A stretch of 64,000 nucleotides of DNA, taken from positions 73,195,526 through 73,259,525 of the forward strand of contig BTPG01000006.1 in assembly GCA_036245525.1 (NCBI GenBank), written 5' to 3'. The notes below the pieces were generated by a model. The model saw only the letters and a list, made by a program, of their open reading frames with translations. It had not been told where the DNA came from and searched no databases. How positions within the stretch are numbered: position 1 is the first letter of the stretch; every line of letters begins with the position of its first letter. The stretch is from Semisulcospira habei. Lineage: Eukaryota; Mollusca; Gastropoda; Semisulcospiridae. Positions 31,687 to 41,070 of the stretch are shown here, in pieces. The position numbers and the translations under genes were made by a program.

Positions 31687-32020
31687 TTAACCCCTTCACC
31701 GCAGGGAAAGGTGAACACCACCCGACTGCAAGAGGCATAGGTCCGCAAGAGCCCCCGCGGACGCGGGGGTTCTTGAGGATCTATGCCTCTTGCTGGCCCC
31801 ACTTACTTTGGTGTTTCACAAAACAGATGAGGTTACCAGGCATTGCTCTGTGATGGCTTCCGGGGCTAGTTTGTAGGAGTGAGCTTAGTCCTGCGCCAGC
31901 TACTAAGCAAAGTGCACCGCTATCGCGGGGCAGCTTGGTTAATGGCCGGTGGAGCACAAAGCTCACTCATGCAACTGGCTCCAGGATATAAGTTACGGTC
32001 ACTAACAGTGAAGGAGTGAA
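31687..32020. mobile_element. Family A element interrupted by a family I element
   Basis: Left end TTAACCCCTTCACCGCAG; core 31728-31793 (GTCCGCAAGAGCCCCCGC and GCGGGGGTTCTTGAGGATC). Right end AACAGTGAAGGAGTGAA lies 120 bp further out than usual because 31866-31983 carries a family I palindrome. In the core, CAAGAG and TTCTTG replace CATGAG and CTCATG in both arms. Confidence 0.78.
31866..31983. repeat. Family I palindrome
   Basis: GAGTGAGCTTAGTCCTGCGCC and GAGCACAAAGCTCACTCATG tips; CTAAGCAAAGTGCACCGC and GGCAGCTTGGTTAATGG inside. Confidence 0.75.
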
Positions 32021-32156
32021 GGTGTCACAACGTGATTGTGGTGTCGGGTTTTTGCGGTCTGCACGTTCAAGTCAAACAGTACGTGGTTGTTCAGTGTATA
32101 CTTACGTTTATAGTCTCTGCAGTAAACGTGTGCTGTACGAGGTATGATAATTGAAT

Positions 32157-32253
32157 TTAATCCTTTGGCTGTCAGTAGAGCTTTTTATCGAGGTGATTCC
32201 TGCTTGGAATCACATTGGAATTTAAAAAGCGCTACCGGCAGCCAAAGGGTTAA
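32157..32253. mobile_element. Family C foldback element
   Basis: TTAATCCTTTGGCTGTCAG and CGGCAGCCAAAGGGTTAA; GTGATTCCTGCTTGGAATCAC centre. TTAA at both tips. Confidence 0.92.
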
Positions 32254-32314
32254 AGAAACAGTCTACCTCATACATGTAACTGTATGCAGATTTAGATTGC
32301 AGAAGCGTACGCAT

Positions 32315-32333
32315 ACAACAACAACAACAACAA
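32315..32333. repeat. AAC microsatellite
   Basis: About six ACA units. Confidence 0.85.
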
Positions 32334-32471
32334 AAGTAACTAGGACTGAATAAAAGAGGCAATTAATACAATCTGCGCCTATTGCAATTTCGAATAATGT
32401 TCCATTTGCAAGAGGCTTAGGCCTTAAGTCTTTACTTTGTCGTGAGGAGTGGAAAAAGGGGTATAAATGCA

Positions 32472-32552
32472 TTAACTCATTCGTGACGAATGGCATCCGG
32501 ATACGCGGCGTAAGCCGCGTATCCGGATACCGATTGTCTCGAATGAGTTTAA
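32472..32552. mobile_element. Family D-like foldback element
   Basis: TTAACTCATTCGTGACGA and TGTCTCGAATGAGTTTAA; CATCCGGATACGCGGC and GCCGCGTATCCGGAT meet at GTAAGC. Confidence 0.92.
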
Positions 32553-32928
32553 CGAAGCTATTCGTACGCTGATCAACAAACGAAAAACAAAATTAGACTA
32601 CAAAAAACGACTAAATGCATTTAAGGAAACAAAAACGCGCCAGTCAGTACAACACTGATCATAATTATACAAGTACAAGACATCCTGGCAAGTACAACAC
32701 AGTTCATATAAGCGTGTTACTTTCTTGGTTGGAAATTTCTTTGATCAACAAATGGCCATGGCATTGATGTGCCGGATCGAGAACACAGACACAGAAACAC
32801 AAGCAGAGGTCAGGCGAACCCCAAAGTAAATTCAATTTCAAGTCACAGATGTATCCGCTAATACCTGTGTCTGGCAAGGTCGAGGAACATTCTTCAAGGG
32901 TTTCGCATCGTCTGTCTCCCTCGACGCA

Positions 32929-32990
32929 CTGGTTGTCTTCCTCGATTCGCTACCGCTGATAAGCGGTAGCGAATAGAGGGAGATGACCAG
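32929..32990. repeat. Family H palindrome, near perfect (62 bp)
   Basis: CTGGTTGTCTTCCTCGATTC pairs with GAATAGAGGGAGATGACCAG around GCTACCGCTGATAAGCGGTAGC. No TTAA ends; two or three mismatches. Confidence 0.92.
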
Positions 32991-33183
32991 TGATCAAGTT
33001 CGAGAGGATCTGTGCGGCCTACAGATGGTACTGTCCACTGGGATAATGCTAACTCGCTGACAGCCCCTCCTTCACACCGACCTAATTGGATCGTGCATCC
33101 CACAAGAGGAGATCACCGAGACAATGACCACAGGGGCGACAATCCAGCCGTAGAGAACTCGGACCTGACAAACTTGTGTCCTT

Positions 33184-33754
33184 GCAAAAGGCATAGACTT
33201 TCATGAGAGCCTGCAGGTGACCGGGCTCATGAGAATTAATCATCGACTCTCGCTCGCAGAGACTGATTGTCACGAGTTTAAGACCTCAGTCTGTTTAATA
33301 CACATAAGTTGATTGTCTTATGCCAGGTCATTTCATTGCAAAAGGCATAGGTTCTCATGAGAAGCTGCAGCTCTAAAAGCTTATGAAAATCTGTGCCTCT
33401 CAATCGCACAGATCTGCACACATTTATCTTACTCTGCTCGGATCGTGTTAGTCCTCGGGTGGGTCCTGCGCATCTGGCTGTCAAGGTCCGGGAAGCCTGG
33501 GACAGGTTCCTTCCGTACCGCGAAGCAAAAATTCTCGTGGTCCCTTTCGGTTGCAGGGCCATACGAGAATCTGTGCGTCTTGCTTGAAATGATCAGCTCT
33601 AAATAATTCTACTCAATATAATATGGAAGTTCTTAGTTCTTGCGTTCTACGCGTCTGACCGTCCACGTCAGCAGAAAGGTTTTTTTCATAGCAAGAAACA
33701 TAGATTCTCATAAGCCCGCGCAGAGCAAGGCTCAAGAGAATCTATGCCTCCTGC
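33184..33754. repeat. Array of four A-type hairpins
   Basis: Cores near 33184-33238, 33338-33400, 33516-33583 and 33691-33754, starts about 155-180 bp apart. They belong to the GATTCTC subtype, as at 13502. The last, AAACATAGATTCTCATAAGC and CTCAAGAGAATCTATGCC, is the best kept and lies 22 bp downstream of the stop codon of the exon at 33777-34025. Confidence 0.75.
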
Positions 33755-33776
33755 TTGTGAAAATTTGCTTCTCGTG

Positions 33777-34025
33777 TTACTCGTATAGACGAAGGTTATA
33801 AGCCTTCGGGTCGTACGCCTTGAACTGTCCAAGTCCACAGAAGTCTTTCAATCGTAGTCCATGTTCATTCAAGGGGGATAATTGCTCTGACGTGTCCGGC
33901 CAGGGAAAGGTGATGATAAGGGAAGACTCAATTGCTGAACGAACGACTTTCATCATTGTCCACAGAGCTAAACCAGGCAGGAACAAAATCCAGACCAAAA
34001 GGTTGACTGGCACTGTCCTTCTTCG
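33777..34025 (-). CDS. Terminal exon of an unrecognised membrane protein
   Basis: On the minus strand CTTGTCTTTCAG is a good 3' splice acceptor and the frame starts at once in phase 0: RRRTVPVNLLVWILFLPGLA. It runs 82 codons to TAA at 33777. Residues about 6-26 (PVNLLVWILFLPGLALWTMMK) form a hydrophobic helix preceded by RRR, suggesting a cytosol-facing N-terminal side. The polar tail contains SSLIITFPWPDTSEQL, RLKDFCGLGQFKAYDPK and ends NLRLYE. There is no internal stop or repeat similarity, and the GC balance looks coding. I do not recognise the family. Upstream exons must lie beyond 34030 but none is identified. The tail is about 55 residues; a fortuitous frame remains possible. Confidence 0.55.
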   Translation of the reverse strand, partial: RRRTVPVNLLVWILFLPGLALWTMMKVVRSAIESSLIITFPWPDTSEQLSPLNEHGLRLKDFCGLGQFKAYDPKAYNLRLYE

Positions 34026-34079
34026 CTGAAAGACAAGTCGTGAATGAATTTTGTACTTGTTTGTTTGCGTATTTGAAAA

Positions 34080-34165
34080 TTATTAATAAATTGTGTTGTA
34101 ACTGTCTTTTCTAAGCGTGTTTCTTTCTCTGTTGGGTTCTTCTCTGCAAGCAGGAACAGCAGACA
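34080..34165 (+). repeat. Half copy of the 57314-57580 element
   Basis: ATTAATAAATTGTGTTGTAA then CTTTTCTAAGCGTGTTTC and TCTCTGTTGGGTTCTTC match the right arm of that element. Confidence 0.75.
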
Positions 34166-34223
34166 AATCCATCACACCCCATGGACCTGCCATTTGTAAA
34201 ATAAAGACTCATTGATTAATACC

Positions 34224-34437
34224 TTAACTCATTCAGCCCCGTCACACCACAGCAAGACATGGATCGAGCATGGTAGTCCAAGGGTGACGCCAGAATAGCT
34301 TGGCGCCTATGGGCGCCAAGCTATTCTGGCAGCACCCTTGAACTATCATATTCGATCTGTCACTAGAATTGTAAAACAGTCCCTCTGAGGACAAGTTCAA
34401 AATTTGGGGATTTCGGTCCTGGGGTAGAATGTGTTAA
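34224..34437. mobile_element. Family B2 foldback element
   Basis: TTAACTCATTCAGCCCC and GGGGTAGAATGTGTTAA. Centre AGAATAGCTTGGCGCC and GGCGCCAAGCTATTCT perfect; outer core arms have a few mismatches. Confidence 0.93.
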
Positions 34438-34978
34438 ACAGTCCTGAACGAATGAAACTTTCCACGTACTCAACATAACTAAATCCAACAGAAATAACTG
34501 AAAACAAGTGACAGTTTCCATGTGCTCTACAGCTAACTCCAGCAGAATTACGCTGATGGACAGAGAAGTTTTTGTTATTGGACTCGTATCTCACATTCTT
34601 AGACGAGAAAGTACGATTCTTTACTCTAGTCCACAGAGTTGCATGAAGCAGGAACGTGGTCAGATGATGCCGCCATTGCGTTGGAAACGGACAAACAACA
34701 CGCTTATTGTATCCCGACAAAAAGTCTTCAGAATGTTGATTTGGTCGGCTCACACAATACAGAACAGCTGCCGTCATTTGCGTTCTTCCTCAACAATGAA
34801 TCAACGGTGTTGACATGAAACAACACAATAATAATCCCTCCACTGTTCAGACGGTGCTGCCTGGCCGTCCACATTCACAGGTTATGCTTTCCAATAGGCC
34901 TGCTCCCCGAGTCTGACGATAAATGCCAGTAACCGAAGCGGATGATTGCTATCACCATGAGACATAGAGTCTTATATA
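34438..34978. other. No feature recognised
   Basis: Frames of 126 codons (minus) and 101 codons (plus) overlap; neither has family motifs or convincing splice context. Confidence 0.3.
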
Positions 34979-35175
34979 TTAACCCTTTGGCTGTCGGCGG
35001 CGGTTTTTGTCGCGATGATTTCTAGAGGAATCATCGCGACAAAAACCGCCACCGACAGCCACAGGGTTAATTTTGTGATTCCTGCATCGCGACACAAACC
35101 GCCACCGACAGCCACAGGGTTAATTTTGTGATTCCTGCATCTCGACACAAACCGCTACCGGCAGCCAAAGGGTTA
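34979..35175. mobile_element. Family C element plus two tandem half units
   Basis: 34979-35070 is an almost perfect palindrome (TTAACCCTTTGGCTGTCGG to GACAGCCACAGGGTTAA). Two further right halves follow, each from TTTTGTGATTCCTGCAT to a new GGGTTAA, ending at 35123 and 35175. The four TTAA sites are shared between neighbours. Confidence 0.92.
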
Positions 35176-35717
35176 ATTTTCCATTGTTCCCTTACTAATC
35201 CCATATGCTTTATGTGTTGTTCTGTGATTCTGGTCCGTACGGTACAGAGTCCTGGGGACCCTGATATCACAGACCAACAAATATGTGTAAGCCTCCGGCT
35301 ACCCGTGTAATGCTTATTTATATTTTTGGTTAAGAAATCAAGTATATTTACTAGCACAGAGCTCGTCAAAGTCTAACTGCCTTAGCGTGAATAGGTTCAT
35401 AATATGCTAAAGAACTGGAATCAGCACAGCCGTGTTTTCGTATAACACGTCATAGCTGGAACGCAGAAAAAGAATAATGAAGAAGAAGTATAAACTATCA
35501 ACACATTCATAATTTGAATGGATAGGTTATACTTATTATGCTTATTTGATGTCCCTTCAGCTTCAAGTTTCCATGACAACCTCTTTACAGAATAGTCTCT
35601 TAGATCCATTAGTTGACCGATTTTCACTGTCGTCTGCTGCGATCTCCATGAGATGATAATTCGCCTGTCGTGTGGTTGTCAGACCTGTTCATATCGCAGA
35701 TGTCTTAATACTCCTCC
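35176..35717. other. No feature recognised
   Basis: Mixed AT-rich sequence with short frames only. Confidence 0.35.
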
Positions 35718-35825
35718 CCGTTAAGCAAAGTGTTCTTGGGCCGAAGTCGCTCGCTGTTCACCCTCGCACGGCCGTGCGCTGGGTCGGCAGCGTCCGACGG
35801 CTGCCCAAGGACGTTTTGCTGAATG
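35718..35825. repeat. Family E palindrome, diverged
   Basis: GTTAAGCAAAGTGTTCTTGG and CCAAGGACGTTTTGCTGAA tips; CTCGCACGGCCGTGCGC centre. TTGGGCC and GGCTGCCCAA partly co-vary. Confidence 0.85.
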
Positions 35826-35961
35826 GTGCATCCAGTGAAAGCATGAGGTCCTTAACCCCTGCAAATTCCAGAGGAAATAAATTAATTACATTCATGACAA
35901 GATCGCTCACTGAAAGCTTGGCAGCCATTATGAGTAAGAAGCAGAGGTGTAAGAGACGACA

Positions 35962-36035
35962 GCAAGAGGCATAGATCCTCAAGTGCCCCCCCCCCCCTCG
36001 TCAGTGGGGGGCTCTTGAGGATCTATGCCTCTTGC
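35962..36035. repeat. Family A core palindrome, CAAG subtype
   Basis: GCAAGAGGCATAGATCCTC and GAGGATCTATGCCTCTTGC perfect; inside, CTCAAGTGCCCC faces GGGGCTCTTGAG, so CAAG and CTTG replace CATG on both sides. The loop contains a C run. Confidence 0.92.
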
Positions 36036-36147
36036 GTTTGTTTTGTATTCACCGTGGAGAGCAGCAAAGGCCCTTTAATCACAGGCACAATACTGGTCAG
36101 ACAAATAAGGATTACTGACAGTTCCCAATATCTCCGCAATAGACGTT

Positions 36148-36318
36148 TTAACCCTTTACATCCTGATACACTAGTGCATAAAATAAATTTGTATATGATA
36201 GTTCGAGGGTAGTGCCAAAATAGCTGGGCGCCACTGGGCGCCAAGCTATTCTGGCACTGCCCTTAAACTAAAGTAGTTAATACCTTATTGGACAAGACAC
36301 TTATCTGTAATGGGTTAA
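36148..36318. mobile_element. Family B3 foldback element
   Basis: TTAACCCTTTACATCCTGA at the left and CTGTAATGGGTTAA at the right. Core arms GATAGTTCGAGGGTAGTGCC and GGCACTGCCCTTAAACTA around AGCTGGGCGCC. Same interior as family B with a third end type. Confidence 0.88.
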
Positions 36319-36394
36319 TTAAGTAGGCTATGTCTGACAATAATGCCGCACAAAAGGGCGCTACTTGGTGCTTTTGATTTCAGGAAGCTGAGCT

Positions 36395-36530
36395 GAGGAG
36401 AGCAAGTCACTCTTCGGAAAGGTCGAGGGTTCGAACCCAAATTTTGTTCAGAATCTTTTCAGCGCCCCGTCTTTGAAATCACCTTCGTGGTGAACAAAAG
36501 ACATGCCCTATACGTTTGACATTTTATTTC
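36395..36530 (+). repeat. tRNA-related SINE-like sequence
   Basis: GGTCGAGGGTTCGAACCC is a good tRNA B-box match. CAGCGCCCCGTCTTTGAAAT further on is found inverted at 50812-50832, so this is a family with at least two copies. Confidence 0.6.
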
Positions 36531-36942
36531 CTGTGTTGATGCCATTTCGTGGCTGAAATAGCATATTTGCTAGAAAACTCGTCTTATCACGGCACGCGAA
36601 GAGTCACTTAGTTTTTAAAGTTTAACGCTGTGCGTGCAGCGAAAGAAAGGCCGTCTCAGGGCGAGAAGGCTAAACGTCTGGCCGGCCAGGCTAAGAGGAA
36701 GGTCTTAAAACAGATTATACAGACATTTTAAAAATACTGACATGAGATCAAATCGTGAAGTGATGCTGAATGGTAGTCTGTTTTGTGCCATCTAAAATTA
36801 ACTGGAAATTTATTTCTCATTAATTTTACACACGCTCTGTCTAGACACTGAAATTAGCTCTCGGGTTCTTTTTCTTATCTACAAAAAATAACAAGCATTT
36901 ATTTCTTCCAAATATTTTCAATTATATTGTACCACGATGTTT

Positions 36943-36947
36943 TTTTT

Positions 36948-36976
<29 letters not shown>
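36943..36976. repeat. Poly-T tract
   Basis: About 34 bases, T with two G. Confidence 0.95.
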
Positions 36977-36980
<4 letters not shown>

Positions 36981-37017
36981 AAAACGCCGTGTAGAGATGT
37001 AACGTGCATACATGCCC

Positions 37018-37165
37018 TTAACCAATAAAGCCCTGACCTGCTACGACAGGATGTGAAGCGACCATAATAGTTCAAGGGTAGTGTCAGAATAGCTTGGCGC
37101 CTGTAGGCGCCAAGCTATTCCGACACCACCCTTGAACTATCATGATCGATCTGTCTCCAGAACTG
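37018..37165. mobile_element. Family B element, right end missing
   Basis: TTAACCAATAAAGCCCTGAC at the left; arms GACCATAATAGTTCAAGGGT and ACCCTTGAACTATCATGATC around AGCTTGGCGCCTGTAGGCGCC. Confidence 0.85.
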
Positions 37166-37234
37166 TGACATAGACCTCAAATGCCTTAAAGAAAAAGAAA
37201 AAAAAAATTAAAAGTTTATCCTCAGGATAATAAG

Positions 37235-37295
37235 CTAATCTTTTGCGTGTCGATAGCGGTTATAGTCTAATATCGCTACCGACACAAAGGGTTAA
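37235..37295. mobile_element. Family C foldback element, shortened
   Basis: CTAATCTTTTGCGTGTCG and CGACACAAAGGGTTAA; TAGCGGTTATAG and ATATCGCTA inside. The right TTAA touches the 3' end of the adjacent LINE. Confidence 0.8.
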
Positions 37296-38885
37296 ATTTG
37301 CCTCCCTGCACATTCGACTTCAGCGAAGCAGGCGCTAGAGGAGAGTGCATGCATCTTGGCTTGACTTCGCGAACGAAGATTTTATAGGAGTTGCCCACGG
37401 CGTCTGCAGGCTTGTTCGTGGCTGCGGAGGCCAATCCGAGACAGGCAGGTTCGACCGCAGTGGCTGCAGGGGAAGGTATGGCCAGGGTTCTGATCTGCGG
37501 CATCTCTGTTTTTTCTCCTGAGCCGCTTGTCCTTAAGGCTAGCTCTGTGAGAGTCCTCAAAGGAGACAGCTGCCTTGTAAATGGTGGAGCGCCAGGTGTC
37601 ACGGTCCGCAGCAAGCGAAGACCACTGGTGGTGGTCGATTTGGCAGGCACTAAGTGACTTCTTGAGACAGTCTTTGTATCTCTTCTTTGGTGCCCCTCTG
37701 TCACGGTGTCCAGTAGCAAGCTCGCCGAACAGGGTGATCTTTGGTAGGCGATGATCCTCCATCCTGGAGACATGCCCCGCCCAGCGGAGCTGTGTCCGCA
37801 GCAGCAAAGCCTCGATGCTCACAGTTTCAGCCTGTTCAAGGACCTCGACGTTGGTGACATAGTCACTCCAGTGAATGCCCAGGATGCTACGCAGGCAGCG
37901 CTGGTGGAAGCGTTCGAGGAGTCGTAGTTGGCTGCGGTAGAGGACCCAGGACTCGGAACCATACAGCAGGGTGGTGAGGACCACAGCTCTGTACACGCTG
38001 ATCTTGGTGCCTGTTTTCAGCTGTTGATTGTGCCACACCCGCTTGAAAAGTCGCCCGAAAGCGCTGTTCGCTTTTGCCAGCCTGCTGTCAAGCTCCTTGT
38101 CCAGCTTGGCGTCCGACGTGATAATGCAGCCAAGGTAAGTAAACTGGTGCACTGACTTTAGTTCAGACTCGCCAATGGTGATGTGAGGAGGGCGATACAC
38201 TGTCTTGGGTGCCGGCTGATGGAGGACCTCTGTCTTTTTCAGACTGACCTCGAGTCCAAAGAGCTGGGCAGCATCTGCGAAGCAAGACGTGATGCGCTGC
38301 AGGGCTCTCTCTGTGTGTGCAACGAGGGCAGCATCATCAGCAAAAAGCAGCTCACGAATCAGTTGGTCTAGGGTTTTCGTGTGGGCCTGCAGTCGTCTGA
38401 GGTTGAACAGGCTGCCATCGAGACGATACCTGATGTACACTGCATCGTCATCATCGAGGTCCACTGTGGCCTGCTTCAACATCATGCTAAAAAAGATGGT
38501 GAAGAGGGTCGGTGCCAGCACGCAGCCCTGCTTTACGCCGTTGAGAATAGGGAATGGTTCTGAGAGGTCATTGTTGAGTCTGACCTGGCCTTGCTGGTCC
38601 TCGTGTAGCTGGACAATCATGTTGAGGAACTTTGGGGGACAGCCAAGTCGCTCCAGGATCTGCCACATGCCGTGCCTGCTCACAGTGTCGAACGCTTTTG
38701 TTAGGTCGACAAATGTTACGTACAGCCCTTTGTTCTGCTCGCGGCACTTCTCCTGTAGCTGTCTCAGCACAAAGACCATATCGGTGGTGCTCCTGTTTGC
38801 TCTGAAGCCACACTGGCCCTCTGGGAGTTTGTCTTCAGCGATGGCAGGTACCAGCCGATTCAGGAGTAGCCTATGCAATAACGTA
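37296..38885 (-). mobile_element. LINE, 5'-truncated (Jockey/RTE-X-like, clade unassigned)
   Basis: Holds the C-terminal two-thirds of a LINE ORF2 and a short 3' UTR ending near 37296, directly at a family C TTAA. Similarity to reverse transcriptase begins abruptly near 38880; upstream, CCCGGCAGTGAAGGGGCTA at about 38965 is a family A right end, so the LINE may have landed in or beside an A element. Confidence 0.85.
37382..38878 (-). CDS. Reverse transcriptase, 5'-truncated LINE ORF2
   Basis: Reverse transcriptase that would copy the LINE RNA at a nicked chromosomal target. An uninterrupted 498-codon frame shows CGFRANRSTTD (motif 2 region, about residue 22), FVDLTKAFDTVSR with the first catalytic Asp (about 57), NGVKQGCVLAPTLF (about 113), LLFADDAALV with the FADD catalytic pair (about 173), KKTEVLHQPAP and YLGCIITSD, then a thumb region. 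It closes with CSHCGRTCLSRIGLRSH, a C2H2-type finger common at the end of such proteins. All polymerase motifs are intact, but the endonuclease and fingers are missing, so it cannot move on its own. The first codon listed is not a natural start; the frame begins at the truncation. Confidence 0.92.
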   Translation of the reverse strand: MHRLLLNRLVPAIAEDKLPEGQCGFRANRSTTDMVFVLRQLQEKCREQNKGLYVTFVDLTKAFDTVSRHGMWQILERLGCPPKFLNMIVQLHEDQQGQVRLNNDLSEPFPILNGVKQGCVLAPTLFTIFFSMMLKQATVDLDDDDAVYIRYRLDGSLFNLRRLQAHTKTLDQLIRELLFADDAALVAHTERALQRITSCFADAAQLFGLEVSLKKTEVLHQPAPKTVYRPPHITIGESELKSVHQFTYLGCIITSDAKLDKELDSRLAKANSAFGRLFKRVWHNQQLKTGTKISVYRAVVLTTLLYGSESWVLYRSQLRLLERFHQRCLRSILGIHWSDYVTNVEVLEQAETVSIEALLLRTQLRWAGHVSRMEDHRLPKITLFGELATGHRDRGAPKKRYKDCLKKSLSACQIDHHQWSSLAADRDTWRSTIYKAAVSFEDSHRASLKDKRLRRKNRDAADQNPGHTFPCSHCGRTCLSRIGLRSHEQACRRRGQLL

Positions 38886-39139
38886 CCCTACCGCGGTTTT
38901 GGAGATTCATGACGGTATGTAAGACCTGTATGAATTTGCTGTTAGATGATGTTTGTCGTGTCCCGGCAGTGAAGGGGCTACAGTAAAACGTGTTTTAGAG
39001 CAAACACCTAGTTTCCATTTGCAAGGGGAAAAAATCGGTCTTTAAGACAAGTTCTCTCTCAAGAGAAATCTTGAAGAGCAAAAACGTGCCGTCTAACGGC
39101 AATTAGGCTTTAGTCTTTCATCGTCACATTGGGCTCTGT

Positions 39140-39248
39140 TGCATGGGCGAGCATATATCCTGCGGAAGCCACTAAAAAGGGTGCTCCGTTATATTTGAGC
39201 ACCTTGCTTAGTGGCTTGCGCAGGACTACGCTCACTCGCGCAGCTGAG
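39140..39248. repeat. Family I palindrome
   Basis: GGCGAGCATATATCCTGCGG and CTTGCGCAGGACTACGCTC tips; CCACTAAAAAGGGTGCTCC and GAGCACCTTGCTTAGTGG inside. Confidence 0.8.
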
Positions 39249-39828
39249 CCCTGGATTTTGGGTGTAAATTGTAGGGTAGGGTGGAAAGGGGTATATATTT
39301 TACAGTCCTCTTAATGGAACCAAAGCTCATGCATTAAATGTGTAAGGCCGACACACATCCGCAAAAGAGAATTATTAGCAGTTCCCTCAGTTTGAAAAAA
39401 ATAAATAATAAAAAACCACTCTTTTAATGGTTAAGCGAAACCATAGGCAGATCTGTTTGGCCGAAGGTGAAAAAGCTTCCATTATGTTACCGCTGTCTGT
39501 CCGTCATTTTTTCTGCTGCGTTTTCTGTCACGTAGGAAAATATCTGGGGAAGGAATAACTACCCTCTTATCGCCGGATTGAGCATGGAACGTATATAGCA
39601 CAAATAGTCTCTTATATAGGTAGGGCGAAGAGGAGGTAAGGCACAAGTGAAGGAAGAAGGAATGACAACAAAAAAAAAATCTGTTAGCAATGCCATGTCC
39701 AGATACTCAGAAGGTTTAGACGACCATGCCTTCCCACCCCTTCACCCTCACATCCCGTTAACTCGGGTTCGCACGCCACTGATAGAGCCAGAGTTTCTCA
39801 AAACTTTCAAATCTGTTGCTACTTGTCA
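39249..39828. other. No feature recognised
   Basis: A/T-rich sequence with A runs. No gene or repeat family identified. Confidence 0.35.
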
Positions 39829-40044
39829 TTAACCTCTTTACCGCTGAGAAAGAGTGAACACAATCCAACTGCAAGAGACATAGATCCTTAACAGCCCCCG
39901 CAGTTGCGGGGGCTCATGAGGATCTTTGTCTCTTACTGACACCACTTCGCATGTATGTTCCTTCCACGTTTGCAGCTGTTCGGCTTGGAATTAACAAAGC
40001 TTTCAGAAAGCTATTTCTACGCCCACTGTCATCGGAGGGGCTAA
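39829..40044. mobile_element. Family A foldback element
   Basis: TTAACCTCTTTACCGCTGAG to CATCGGAGGGGCTAA, 216 bp. Core 39871-39935: GCAAGAGACATAGATCC and GGATCTTTGTCTCTTAC around CCCCCGCAGTTGCGGGGG. The flanks show the standard A spacers. Confidence 0.9.
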
Positions 40045-40318
40045 TTGGTGTTTGAACTAATGCCGTTTTATTCGCTGACAGTATATGCACAACCTAGAAA
40101 TAGGACGTTGAGTATTTCACTAATGTCTAAACCGTTACTCATCGACTGACTGAAATTAATTTGAAAACCGAGGAGTTTGGAGACCGCACTTAAAGCGTCT
40201 GAAAAAGGCGCGAAACCCAACGATTCATAAGCGTAAACATACTTGCAATAAATTCAGCAATATCTATACTGGCGAACGCTCATTGCAGCGTGTTTGTTTC
40301 TTTGGGTGTGACCAAAGG

Positions 40319-40400
40319 AGCAAACAGACCTCTTGCCGACGTCGGCTTTGGCCCGCGCACTGCGCGGGCCAAAGCCGAAGTCGGCAAGAGGACATTTTGC
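40319..40400. repeat. Family E palindrome, co-varied arms
   Basis: CTCTTGCCGACGTCGGCTTT pairs with AAAGCCGAAGTCGGCAAGAG around GGCCCGCGCACTGCGCGGGCC. Typical copies read CTCGGGCC and GGCCGCAGTT; the arms here agree with each other instead. Confidence 0.93.
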
Positions 40401-40599
40401 GTACTGGTGAGTGCTCGATAAGCATATACCCCTCGGCTCTAATTCTGTTTGCACGGCCAGGAAAGGTTCTATTCACACGGGCTGAAAACTTCCATTTCAG
40501 ATATTTACCATTTATGATCGATATATTGGCACAACGAAAACGAACAAAATATAAAAAAAAAAAATTAAAAAATGCGAATCTCAGTCTGCGAATGCTAAA

Positions 40600-40800
40600 T
40601 TGATTGACTGGCTGGGTCGCCAAGCTATTCTGGCACCACTCTTGAGCCTTCAAGGATCGATACGTTTCCTAAGGGATGGCCAGTTTCAAATCACTGCTGC
40701 GACGCCTGTCGCCAAAGATTTCCACAACGGTAGATTACGCTAACTAGAGATGACAGACGAGACTCAACCACCCTTGAACTTTCATGGTAGATGCATGCGT
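40600..40800. repeat. Scattered half arms of family B
   Basis: GCCAAGCTATTCTGGCACC at 40618 and CCACCCTTGAACTTTCATGG at 40768 lack partner arms. CTAGAACTTTCAAGGTCGAT at 41690 is a third such piece. Confidence 0.55.
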
Positions 40801-40854
40801 CTCCTACGGGAAACCTTAGGTAGTTGCCAATGGTTTCCACACCGGTAGAGGGCG

Positions 40855-41070
40855 TTAACCCATTACATCCTGAGGCTGATTTTGTAAAATTTGCGCGCGT
40901 ATTGTCCTACACAGGCTACATTACTGATTAGGATATAGATAAACTGTTTTTGTTCAATGGTGGTGCCAGCATCGCTTGGCGCCTCAGGCACCAAACTATG
41001 CTGGCACCACCATTAAACTATCACTTAAATTTATTTTAAGCAATGAGTGTATCAGGATGTAAAGGGTTAA
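40855..41070. mobile_element. Family B3 foldback element
   Basis: TTAACCCATTACATCCTGA and TCAGGATGTAAAGGGTTAA, a fully paired end. Core TTCAATGGTGGTGCCAGC and GCTGGCACCACCATTAAAC around CGCTTGGCGCCTCAGGCACC. ATGGTGG and CCACCAT replace AGGGTGG and CCACCCT in both arms. Confidence 0.94.

Noticed and set aside
38289..38912. 207-codon plus-strand frame
   Set aside because: Antisense shadow of the LINE reverse transcriptase, whose motifs lie on the minus strand.
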